Positions 1-5,465 of a stretch of 5,692 bases of DNA are shown here, piece by piece. Each line of letters begins with the position of its first letter. Position 1 is the first letter of the stretch. Where the stretch lies: assembly GCA_913773825.1 (NCBI GenBank), contig CAJYHH010000684.1:1-5692 (forward strand), read 5' to 3'. Position numbers and translations under genes: made by a program. Origin of the DNA: Candidatus Sericytochromatia bacterium. GTDB lineage: Bacteria > Cyanobacteriota > Sericytochromatia > UBA7694. Under the pieces are notes generated by a model, which did no database searches, had not been told where the DNA came from, and saw nothing but the letters and a program-made list of their open reading frames with translations.

Positions 1-768
1 ATCGCAAGCTGTCGTCGTTTAATTGAACGGCGTGAGCTCTATTCTCAGGCAGAGCAGCAGCATCCTGACAAACTCCGTCTGCTGGATTGTGATGTCACGG
101 ATGCTGCTCAGCGCGAAGCCATTGCCCAGCTGATTGACGTGGAATACGGTGGAAAACTTGATCTGCTGGTCAGCAATGCGGGTTATGGGACCTTTGGGGC
201 TTTTGAAGACGTTAATGAACGTCAGCTGCGGGCCCAGTTTGAAACGAATTTCTTTGGGCCGATGTTTTTGCTTCGACGTTTATTGCCAGCGCTGCGTGAG
301 GCTAAAGGTCGCGTGATTACCGTGACCTCAATGATGGCGAGGTTTTCGATGCCCTTAGCCTCTGTTTATTCAGCCTCTAAATATGCTTTAGAAGGTCTGA
401 GCGAAGGTCTGTATTTTGAGCTTAAAGCTTTTGGTGTCCAGCTCTGCACCATTCAGCCGGGTGGCCACCGAACCAATTTTATGAGCTCTGCTCATTGGGG
501 TGAGCGCAGTGAACATTCAGGCTCGCCTTATCATCAGATGACCCTACGCTTTCAGCGCATGCGCGACCGGATGCTCAGTCGCGAAAAAGCGCCTTCACCC
601 GAAAAAGTCTCTAAGCTGGTGCTAAAGCTGACGCGCAGTCGTAAGATGCCGCGGGCCGTACTGGTAGGTGGTGACGCTAAAATGGTGGGTATTTTGCAGG
701 GCTTATTACCGGGTAATCTTTACCCCAATCTGATGACTGCCGCTTTTGGCAATATTCTAAGGGACTGA
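1..768 (+). CDS. SDR-family oxidoreductase, N-terminus cut off by window edge
   Basis: The reading frame is open from base 1 to the TGA at 766-768 and gives 255 visible residues. The Rossmann glycine motif must lie upstream of the window. Visible classical SDR landmarks, numbered from base 1, are an acidic DVTD turn at 31-34, NAGYG at 59-63, catalytic Ser110, and Tyr123 with Lys127 in YSASK, followed by PGG at 153-155. The Ser-to-Tyr spacing of 13 residues is normal, so the Asn-Ser-Tyr-Lys site (Asn59, Ser110, Tyr123, Lys127) is intact. Members reduce or oxidise carbonyl/hydroxyl groups with NAD(H) or NADP(H). Two arginines at visible residues 5-6 may lie after the second beta strand and would hint at NADP, but this is weak. 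Substrate is unknown. The gene sits 7 bases ahead of the di-iron gene and probably shares its transcript. A GTG at 139 is internal and should not be used as the start. Confidence 0.92.
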   Translation: MASCRRLIERRELYSQAEQQHPDKLRLLDCDVTDAAQREAIAQLIDVEYGGKLDLLVSNAGYGTFGAFEDVNERQLRAQFETNFFGPMFLLRRLLPALREAKGRVITVTSMMARFSMPLASVYSASKYALEGLSEGLYFELKAFGVQLCTIQPGGHRTNFMSSAHWGERSEHSGSPYHQMTLRFQRMRDRMLSREKAPSPEKVSKLVLKLTRSRKMPRAVLVGGDAKMVGILQGLLPGNLYPNLMTAAFGNILRD

Positions 769-775
769 ATATCAG

Positions 776-1663
776 ATGCAGACAATTAACGAGATCATCA
801 AGCAGTCCCTGGAGAAAGATCGCGCCATCAGTGATGCTGGCGTTGAGCGGATTCTGGATAAAAAGCTTGAGAGCCGCACGCCATTAGCAGATTGTTCTGA
901 GCTCTGGAGCCTGGCTGATCTGGGGTTAAGCCAGGTCAGCAGCGTCAATGAAGCTTCTGAAGCAAGCCAGCTGCGCCTGCGCCATGTTTTAGGCCAGGGC
1001 CGTTTACGTGAGGCCTGGTCAATTGAAAAAGCCGGTATGAGCTTTGCAGCCAAAATGAGTCTGCTGTCTGAAAGTTTAAATGAGCAAAAACTCTATTCAT
1101 TGTTTGCTGCAGACGAAGCCCGACATTTTCACTGTATCGACGAAAGTCTGGGTGAGCAGCGACCAGATCACAATGATCCGTTTATTAATTTACTCAATGA
1201 AATTATTATTACAGCCGGCCGCCGCCCACTGATTTTTATTATTCAAGTGGTCTTAGAAGGCTGGGGCATTGACCATTATGCCTCAATGAGCAAAACCTGC
1301 CGTGAGCCTGGCATGCAGCGTCTGCTTCACGCTATTCTGAGTGACGAAGCGGCCCATCATGGCAGTGGCTTGGCTTTATTTAAAGAAGCTGAACTGACCC
1401 AAATTGAGCAGGACTATATCTTTGAGATGATGACGGCTTTTCTGGGCATGGTCCGAATTGGCCCCGTGGGTGTTTTAGGGACTTTAGAAGCTGAATTTGG
1501 CGGTTGGGCACCTGGTCAGCGTGCGCGAGTTTTAGCTGAAATGGACGCTGAAGCGGATACGGTTCGCAAACTGAATTTGTTAGAGAGTTTTTTGGTTAAG
1601 GCCCGAGCGCCTAAGCTATTAGAGCGGCTTAAACAAGTTGATGCTTTTAGCCCCTGTTTTTAG
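776..1663 (+). CDS. Ferritin-like di-iron protein, probable oxidase/oxygenase
   Basis: This 295-residue protein carries the four-helix di-iron pattern in full: Glu84 (helix A), Glu114-x-x-His117 in DEARH (helix B), Glu161 in VLEGW (helix C) and Glu191-x-x-His194 in DEAAHH (helix D). The spacing is 30 residues from Glu84 to Glu114 and 30 from Glu161 to Glu191. That is close to bacterial multicomponent monooxygenases and aldehyde-deformylating oxygenase and a little tighter than rubrerythrin. There is no rubredoxin-type Cys pair, no signal peptide and no clear membrane segment, so it is probably a soluble cytoplasmic enzyme that activates O2 or peroxide. I cannot assign it to a named subfamily. 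Storage or peroxidase activity remains possible, but the length (storage ferritins are much shorter) and the oxidoreductase neighbours favour an oxidase. ATG 776 lies 7 bases after the SDR stop, with a modest AAGGG about 12 bases upstream. The next gene starts 32 bases downstream. Confidence 0.85.
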   Translation: MQTINEIIKQSLEKDRAISDAGVERILDKKLESRTPLADCSELWSLADLGLSQVSSVNEASEASQLRLRHVLGQGRLREAWSIEKAGMSFAAKMSLLSESLNEQKLYSLFAADEARHFHCIDESLGEQRPDHNDPFINLLNEIIITAGRRPLIFIIQVVLEGWGIDHYASMSKTCREPGMQRLLHAILSDEAAHHGSGLALFKEAELTQIEQDYIFEMMTAFLGMVRIGPVGVLGTLEAEFGGWAPGQRARVLAEMDAEADTVRKLNLLESFLVKARAPKLLERLKQVDAFSPCF

Positions 1664-1682
1664 ACAGTCAGATAAGTGAGCC

Positions 1683-1687
1683 GAGGA
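1683..1687 (+). promoter_or_regulatory. Ribosome binding site of first Mpo1-like gene
   Basis: GAGGA lies 8 bases before the ATG at 1696, a good spacing, and supports that start. It falls in the 32-base gap after the di-iron gene, where I see no terminator. Confidence 0.7.
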
Positions 1688-1695
1688 ATTAAGTC

Positions 1696-2199
1696 ATGAA
1701 AACCACGACCAAATGGATGTTTCGGCGTCAGTACATCAATACTTATATGGCCCGTGACTTTGAATGTTTCGACGATTATTTTATCTATCTGCACCTCAAT
1801 CCGCATGTGCTCTGGGCGCATGTGATTGGCGGGACCAGTGGAGCTTTAATGTATCCCTGGGCGATTTATGCTTTTGTAACAGCGGGCAGTATCTGGCCGT
1901 TAGTCTTGGCGACTTTTATCTATTACGGAATTGGCTTTTTAAGCCACTTTAGTGGTGATGGTGTTGTTTCTGAAACCGGTAAATCGTTTTTTCCCAAGCG
2001 AGTTTATTTTCAGTCTTATCGTTCGGTGCTGAAAATGATTTACAACACTTTTAGAGGCCGTATGCCTGAAATTGAAGCTGCTTATATGCAAAAATATCCC
2101 CACACGCTCTGGGTCTTTGACAAACACGCTCCGCGTCCTGCTGATCTTGTCTTTGACGATCAGCCGTCTTCCCCAGCTTCTGTTCAGGTCAGCGCTTAG
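1696..2199 (+). CDS. Mpo1-like (DUF962-type) membrane protein, paralogue A
   Basis: This is a 167-residue protein. A polar N-terminus is followed by YLHLNPHVLWAHVIGG (31-46) and two hydrophobic segments, roughly 43-62 and 66-84, that look membrane-embedded. The second ends in GFLSH then SGDG (80-89). The pattern of His33 and Asn35-Pro36, then His42-Val-Ile-Gly, then Gly-x-x-x-His84 with a later acidic residue, resembles the H-x-N-P...H-x-I-G and G-H motifs of the Mpo1-like family. Yeast Mpo1 is an iron-dependent dioxygenase that shortens 2-hydroxy fatty acids. That family link is my reading of the motifs, and the lipid role is inference. The C-terminal tail is rich in proline and serine. The next gene is a paralogue: residues 22-98 align with it without gaps at about half identical positions (41 of 77 by eye). 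Relative to it, this copy has about six extra residues after position 99. Confidence 0.62.
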   Translation: MKTTTKWMFRRQYINTYMARDFECFDDYFIYLHLNPHVLWAHVIGGTSGALMYPWAIYAFVTAGSIWPLVLATFIYYGIGFLSHFSGDGVVSETGKSFFPKRVYFQSYRSVLKMIYNTFRGRMPEIEAAYMQKYPHTLWVFDKHAPRPADLVFDDQPSSPASVQVSA

Positions 2200-2202
2200 G
2201 AG
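2198..2202 (+). promoter_or_regulatory. Ribosome binding site fixing the start of paralogue B
   Basis: AGGAG overlaps the TAG stop of paralogue A (2197-2199) and lies 7 bases before the ATG at 2210. It picks 2210 over the longer in-frame extension back to 2072, which would run inside paralogue A. The arrangement also suggests translational coupling of the two genes. Confidence 0.85.
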
Positions 2203-2209
2203 TTACTCT

Positions 2210-2692
2210 ATGAAGGTTACCACCAGCCGCGCTTTTCGCGCTCAACATCTTTATGATTATCGCCCTGATGATTTTGAAAACTTTGCTGATTACTTTTTCT
2301 ACCTGCATCTGAACCATCACGTGCAGTGGATTCATGTAATTGGCGCAGTGGGCGGTGCGTTGCTGTTTCCCATCACACTCTGGCTCGCTTATACTCAGCA
2401 TCAGTTTGTTCCGTTTATTCTGGCTGCTGCGCTTTATTACGGCGCTGGATTTGCCAGTCACTGGACCGGTGACGGTATTGTCTCTAAAACAGCTGCTTCG
2501 TTCTGGGCTTCTTATGCCTGTGTGCTCAAGCTGATTGGGCAAATTCTGACGGGTAAAATTTCTCAGGCTGAGCAGGCCTTTATGAAAAAGTATCCACAGG
2601 TAATGTGGGTTTATTTAGCTGATGCGCCCCAACCTGACAAATTGCCCCAGCCAGCAACAGCCAGCCAGGGTCTGTCGTCAACAGCCGTGTAA
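2210..2692 (+). CDS. Mpo1-like (DUF962-type) membrane protein, paralogue B
   Basis: The start at ATG 2210, chosen from the strong AGGAG, gives 160 residues. The candidate metal-binding residues fall at exactly the same numbers as in paralogue A: His33, His42 and His84, with Asn35, the VIG at 43-45 and the GDG at 87-89. Pro36 of paralogue A is His here, so this copy reads HLNHH and has an additional histidine in the motif. Hydrophobic segments lie at about 43-61 and 66-84. The C-terminal third keeps the VLK segment and a KKYPQVMWVY motif, matching QKYPHTLWVF in paralogue A, then ends in a Pro/Gln/Ser-rich tail. Tandem duplication followed by divergence is the simplest history. The pair might form a heteromer or act on different substrates. 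It is the last gene of the apparent operon, and its stop is 7 bases from that of the opposing gene. Confidence 0.62.
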   Translation: MKVTTSRAFRAQHLYDYRPDDFENFADYFFYLHLNHHVQWIHVIGAVGGALLFPITLWLAYTQHQFVPFILAAALYYGAGFASHWTGDGIVSKTAASFWASYACVLKLIGQILTGKISQAEQAFMKKYPQVMWVYLADAPQPDKLPQPATASQGLSSTAV

Positions 2693-2699
2693 TCTTTGT

Positions 2700-3056
2700 T
2701 TATCGCGCCAAAGGATCCTGTTTACGGATTCTGAAATACCAGATGCCCAAACCAGCCGCAATTAAAACGGCCAGCAGCATCCACGGAAACGAGACCATCG
2801 CTGAGTTGTCGATATCGTCTGCATCTGCTCCGTTATTCTGAATCACGCGTGTGTCTTCTGTTCTGCCCGTGATCCCGTTGCGATTTTCTGTGTTATCTGT
2901 TGTGTTCATATCATTGCCCGGGGTATTCCCTGTCGCTTGGGCCACTTGATAGGACATCTGCTCCGCTCCGTGATAGGGCGAAGGGCCACCAATGGCCAGA
3001 GCAGGCCCGCTTAGACTCAGAGCCAGGGCGCCGGTCAGTGCCAGTCGCTTAAACAT
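2700..3056 (-). CDS. Small exported, single-pass membrane protein of unknown function
   Basis: This is a 118-residue protein. Residues 1-21 form a clear signal peptide: basic MFKR, a hydrophobic Leu/Ala core and a likely cleavage after ALA at 19-21. Residues 22-88 are a hydrophilic linker rich in Asn, Asp, Thr and Gly with no cysteine, probably disordered and facing the periplasm. Residues 90-108 (starting FPWMLLAVL) form one membrane helix, followed by the basic tail RIRKQDPLAR, which suggests a short cytoplasmic end. The FPW start of the helix and the Arg-rich tail recall small C-terminal anchor families such as the WGxxGxxG type, but the glycine pattern is not really met, so I leave the function open. 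The start ATG at 3056 has GGAG 10 bases upstream (3067-3070, minus strand). It converges with the four-gene operon and is transcribed from the region ahead of recQ in the opposite direction to recQ. Confidence 0.7.
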   Translation of the reverse strand: MFKRLALTGALALSLSGPALAIGGPSPYHGAEQMSYQVAQATGNTPGNDMNTTDNTENRNGITGRTEDTRVIQNNGADADDIDNSAMVSFPWMLLAVLIAAGLGIWYFRIRKQDPLAR

Positions 3057-3215
3057 GGTTCCGATTCTCCTTTTTGCTTATCTGGCCTGAGCATAAGCCT
3101 TGGGGGATTAAATAAGGATAAAGGCAAGCCATTTCGGTATAGAAAGGCAATAAAAAAGCTGGGATGGGCTGTAAAGGCTATGAAGACGTCAGCTTGCTTT
3201 GCTAACAGGTTTTGT

Positions 3216-3277
3216 CTTTAAACCCACCCTCCTACAGAACCTCCAGTTCTGCATAGCGATGCGTACAAGGCACTTAA
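3216..3277 (+). repeat. Mosaic intergenic repeat, copy 1 (upstream of recQ)
   Basis: This copy is related to that at 5340-5440. It opens with CTTTAAACCCACC (3216-3228; also at 5340-5352). It continues with a 24-base block (3231-3254) that matches 5362-5385 with one mismatch, A3245 against G5376. The block contains a CAGAAC...GTTCTG inverted repeat, weakened here by that base. After it, 3256-3276 is the exact reverse complement of 5385-5405 in copy 2. The copy ends TACAAGGCACTTAA. I do not recognise the family. It has no coding capacity and no transposase, so it is best viewed as a non-autonomous palindromic element or its remnant. Confidence 0.8.
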
Positions 3278-3286
3278 CTCAAAACG

Positions 3287-3299
3287 CCAGCTTCGCTGG
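3287..3299. other. Short perfect hairpin after repeat copy 1
   Basis: CCAGC-TTC-GCTGG forms a five-base-pair stem with a three-base loop. It is followed by GCCCCCC rather than a T-run on the plus strand, and A-rich bases precede it. It could be part of the repeat element, since it is separated from it by only nine bases, or a weak terminator on the minus strand. Either role is unproven. Confidence 0.4.
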
Positions 3300-3313
3300 G
3301 CCCCCCATCCCAT

Positions 3314-3331
3314 TGTATCCACACTGTATCC
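3314..3331. repeat. TGTATCC direct repeat ahead of recQ
   Basis: TGTATCC occurs at 3314-3320 and 3325-3331, a period of 11 bases or one helical turn. A CACAC/GTGTG inverted pair (3320-3324 and 3336-3340) overlaps it. The spacing suits a protein-binding site near a recQ promoter, but the repeat is short and could be chance. Confidence 0.3.
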
Positions 3332-3395
3332 TTGAGTGTGTTATGGTAAGGGTGCAATGGTCAGTAATCGAGATGGCAGGCTAATATAGAGAAAA

Positions 3396-5225
3396 ATGAC
3401 GTCAGTGGCGATAAATGACATGACTCAGACTTCCTCTACTCCACGGGATACACTCAAACAGATCTTTGGCTATGAATCTTTTCGACCGCTTCAAGAAGAG
3501 ATTATTAATGGTCTGATTGAGGGTAAAGATGCCTTTGTGCTGATGCCAACCGGTGGTGGTAAGTCGCTGTGTTATCAGGTCCCGGCTTTACATCGTACCG
3601 GTGTGGCAATTGTGGTCTCGCCGCTGATCTCGCTGATGAAAGATCAGGTTGATGCTTTGCTGGCAAACGGTGTGCCAGCGGCCTGTTATAACTCTTCTTT
3701 AGGCACAACTGAATCAAAGCGGGTTTTAGCCCGTCTGCACAATGGCCAGCTGGATTTGCTCTATATCGCTCCTGAACGTCTGCTGAGTGAGGGCTTTTTA
3801 GAGCGCCTGCAAGAAATTGATATCGCCTTATTTGCGATTGATGAAGCTCACTGTATTTCATCCTGGGGTCATGATTTTCGCCCTGAATACAGCCAGTTGG
3901 GTAAGCTGCGTGAGCTTTTTCCTGATATTCCGTTAATTGCGCTGACTGCCACCGCAGAAGCTCATACCCGCCAGGACATTTTACGTCTGCTGCATCTCTC
4001 GCCAGAACGCTCCTTTGTCTCGGGCTTTGACCGGCCCAATATTCGCTATACGGTGATCGAAAAAAACAAGCCTGAAGAACAGCTCAACGCTTTTTTAAAG
4101 TCTCATGCCAATGAAGCAGGAATTGTTTATTGCCTCAGCCGTAAACGGGTTGAAAAAGTAGCGGAACAATTACAAGAGCGCGGCTATTCAGCTGCGGCTT
4201 ATCATGCGGGTTTATCTGCTGGTGAACGCCAGCGGGTGCAAGATGAGTTTTTAAAAGATAACGTACAGATTATTGTGGCGACAATTGCCTTTGGCATGGG
4301 GATTGATAAGTCAAATGTTCGCTTTATTGTGCATTATGATATCCCGAAAAACATTGAAAGTTATTATCAGGAGACTGGCCGTGCCGGGCGTGATGGTCTA
4401 GCTGCTGAAGCCCTGCTGTTGTTTGGTTATGGGGATGTGGCCATTGCCCGTGGCCTGATCGACACGAGTGAAAATCCCGAGCGCCGTCGGATTGAAAGCC
4501 ATAAGCTCAACTCAATGGTTGGTTTTGCTGAAGCTCTATCTTGCCGCCGACGTGTGTTAGTGGGTTATTTTGGCGATAGTTTAGAGGGTGATTGTGGCAA
4601 TTGCGATATCTGCTTAAACCCGCCTGAAATGCTGGATGTCACAGTGGATGCCCAAAAGGCTTTGTCTTGTGTTTATCGCCTTAATCAGCGCTTTGGCATG
4701 GGTTATGTCGTCGATGTGTTGCGCGGGGCCAATAAAGAGCGAATTCTCAAACTGGGTCATGACCGCCTGAGTACGTTTGGGATTGGGGCAGATCAAAGCC
4801 AGGATTATTGGCGCAGCCTGCTCAGACATCTGGTCCACAGTGGTTATCTGTCTCAAGACGTTGGGGAATATTCTGTTTTGCGCTTATTAGCACCGGCTAA
4901 AGCCTTGATGCGGGGTGAAGACAAGCTGATTATGGCCCGTCCCCGCGTCAGAGTCGAAAAAGAAAAGAAAGCTCCCAAGCGCAAAGCCGGCGAAATTGAC
5001 TACGATAAAGTCTTATTTGAGCGCCTGCGCCGCCTGCGTAAAAACTTGGCTGAAGAAGCCGGTGTGCCGCCTTATGTCATCTTCAGTGATGCGACCCTGG
5101 CTGAAATGGCTGCGGCCATGCCCCGCGACAATCAAGCGATGCTTAAAATCAACGGCGTGGGCGCCATGAAACTTGAACGTTTTGGCGAGGCCTTTTTAAA
5201 AGAAATCAATGAATATACTCGCTAA
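3396..5225 (+). CDS. recQ: ATP-dependent DNA helicase RecQ
   Basis: RecQ is a 3'-to-5' DNA helicase of the RecF recombination pathway and replication-fork repair. The protein has the full bacterial layout in 609 residues, the same length as E. coli RecQ. It has the motif 0 region FRPLQEE (29-35), Walker A PTGGGKS (51-57, Lys56), DEAH (149-152), the aromatic-rich loop ISSWGHDFRPEY (154-165) and motif VI QETGRAGRDG (325-334). The zinc site is Cys383, Cys400, Cys403 and Cys406. A winged-helix RQC region spans about 411-515, a basic Lys/Arg linker about 515-534, and the HRDC domain about 535-609. Nothing key is missing. The ATG at 3396 lacks a good Shine-Dalgarno sequence (AGAGA sits only 3 bases upstream). 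An in-frame ATG at 3420 is no better and would shorten the N-terminus relative to E. coli, so 3396 is preferred. It appears monocistronic, with repeat copies in both flanking gaps. Confidence 0.98.
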   Translation: MTSVAINDMTQTSSTPRDTLKQIFGYESFRPLQEEIINGLIEGKDAFVLMPTGGGKSLCYQVPALHRTGVAIVVSPLISLMKDQVDALLANGVPAACYNSSLGTTESKRVLARLHNGQLDLLYIAPERLLSEGFLERLQEIDIALFAIDEAHCISSWGHDFRPEYSQLGKLRELFPDIPLIALTATAEAHTRQDILRLLHLSPERSFVSGFDRPNIRYTVIEKNKPEEQLNAFLKSHANEAGIVYCLSRKRVEKVAEQLQERGYSAAAYHAGLSAGERQRVQDEFLKDNVQIIVATIAFGMGIDKSNVRFIVHYDIPKNIESYYQETGRAGRDGLAAEALLLFGYGDVAIARGLIDTSENPERRRIESHKLNSMVGFAEALSCRRRVLVGYFGDSLEGDCGNCDICLNPPEMLDVTVDAQKALSCVYRLNQRFGMGYVVDVLRGANKERILKLGHDRLSTFGIGADQSQDYWRSLLRHLVHSGYLSQDVGEYSVLRLLAPAKALMRGEDKLIMARPRVRVEKEKKAPKRKAGEIDYDKVLFERLRRLRKNLAEEAGVPPYVIFSDATLAEMAAAMPRDNQAMLKINGVGAMKLERFGEAFLKEINEYTR

Positions 5226-5339
5226 ACGATTTATCACTTACGTTTAAGCTTATTCTTTGACGCTCTCTCTGTTTGCATCAGGTATGTCTGACCAGTTAAT
5301 CATGATACCCTGTTTAGTGTCTCAGCCTTGCTTTCTTGC

Positions 5340-5440
5340 CTTTAAACCCACCACCCACCACCCTACAGAACCTCCGGTTCTGCATAAGTGCCTTGTACGC
5401 ATCGCCTCCGGCTCTGCTACAAGCACTTAACCCACCACCC
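5340..5440 (+). repeat. Mosaic palindromic repeat, copy 2 (downstream of recQ)
   Basis: This is the longer relative of the copy at 3216-3277. It begins with the same CTTTAAACCCACC and the same 24-base block (5362-5385). In it, CAGAACC-TCC-GGTTCTG (5366-5382) is a perfect seven-base-pair hairpin. A second hairpin follows: 5385-5397 pairs with 5418-5429 through 12 base pairs with one bulged C at 5392, around a 20-base loop. The loop repeats the motif CCTCCGGTTCTGC (5371-5383) as CCTCCGGCTCTGC (5405-5417). A 12-base direct repeat, AACCCACCACCC, occurs at 5345-5356 and 5429-5440. No coding function is seen. Structured RNA or a target for DNA-binding proteins is possible but unproven. Confidence 0.8.
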
Positions 5441-5442
5441 AA

Positions 5443-5460
5443 AACTCATAACTCATAACT
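5443..5460. repeat. Short tandem heptamer AACTCAT
   Basis: AACTCAT occurs twice back to back (5443-5449 and 5450-5456) and is followed by a partial third unit, AACT. It lies 6-23 bases ahead of the ATG at 5466 and occupies the place where a ribosome binding site would be expected. Confidence 0.6.
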
Positions 5461-5465
5461 TCTAG

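Larger units (their letters stand above)
3057..3395. other. Divergent intergenic region between small membrane protein gene and recQ
   Basis: This 339-base stretch should hold promoters for both flanking genes. I cannot identify a convincing -35/-10 pair on either strand. A TGTTATGGT at 3339-3347 looks like an extended -10 for recQ but lacks a good -35 partner. The stretch also holds one copy of the mosaic repeat (3216-3277), a short hairpin (3287-3299) and a TGTATCC direct repeat (3314-3331). The part from about 3075 to 3210 shows no gene or structure I can support. A 61-codon open frame at 3199-3384 crosses the repeat and is not a credible gene. Confidence 0.6.
5226..5465. other. Intergenic region after recQ
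   Basis: This 240-base gap holds repeat copy 2 (5340-5440) and a short tandem heptamer (5443-5460). A weak TAAACG/CGTTTA inverted repeat at 5223-5246 overlaps the recQ stop but lacks a T-run, so I see no convincing terminator. No promoter for the following gene stands out. A 48-codon open frame at 5284-5430 is built largely from repeat sequence. Confidence 0.55.

Noticed and set aside
139..768. GTG at 139 as the start of the SDR gene
   Set aside because: The frame is open back to base 1 and already encodes SDR sequence (DVTD and flanks) before 139, so the gene is cut by the window edge and the GTG is an internal valine codon.
772..1053. Minus-strand open frame opposite the di-iron gene (and similar frames at 1939-2127, 2189-2542, 3505-3861 and 4614-4856)
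   Set aside because: They lie antisense inside genes with clear motifs, show no recognisable domain of their own, and are expected shadows of the coding strand.
2072..2209. N-terminal extension of paralogue B into paralogue A
   Set aside because: It would overlap paralogue A in another frame, has no similarity to the paralogue's N-terminus, and a strong AGGAG sits correctly before ATG 2210, where the two proteins align from residue 1.
3325..3347. LexA/SOS box ahead of recQ
   Set aside because: CTGTATCC begins like the CTGT-N8-ACAG consensus, but the right half is missing.
3199..3384. 61-codon open frame ahead of recQ
   Set aside because: It is made mostly of the mosaic repeat and hairpin, has no ribosome binding site, and its translation looks like chance sequence.
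5223..5246. TAAACG/CGTTTA inverted repeat as recQ terminator
   Set aside because: The stem has only six AT-rich pairs, the loop is 12 bases and no T-run follows, so it does not meet the usual intrinsic terminator form.
5366..5382. Perfect CAGAACC-TCC-GGTTCTG hairpin as an intrinsic terminator
   Set aside because: It is followed by GCATAAG, with no T-run, and belongs to a repeat that is also found upstream of recQ, so it is better explained as part of the repeat.
5284..5430. 48-codon open frame between recQ and the last gene
   Set aside because: About 60% of it is repeat copy 2, with proline and histidine codons from the CCACC runs. The ribosome binding site is poor (AGG only), and the stop is the TAA at the end of the repeat, so it is probably incidental.
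3216..5440. CRISPR-like or transposon end interpretation of the repeats
   Set aside because: Only two copies exist, about 2.1 kb apart, with no regular spacers, no cas genes and no transposase in the window. recQ between them is a normal housekeeping gene.
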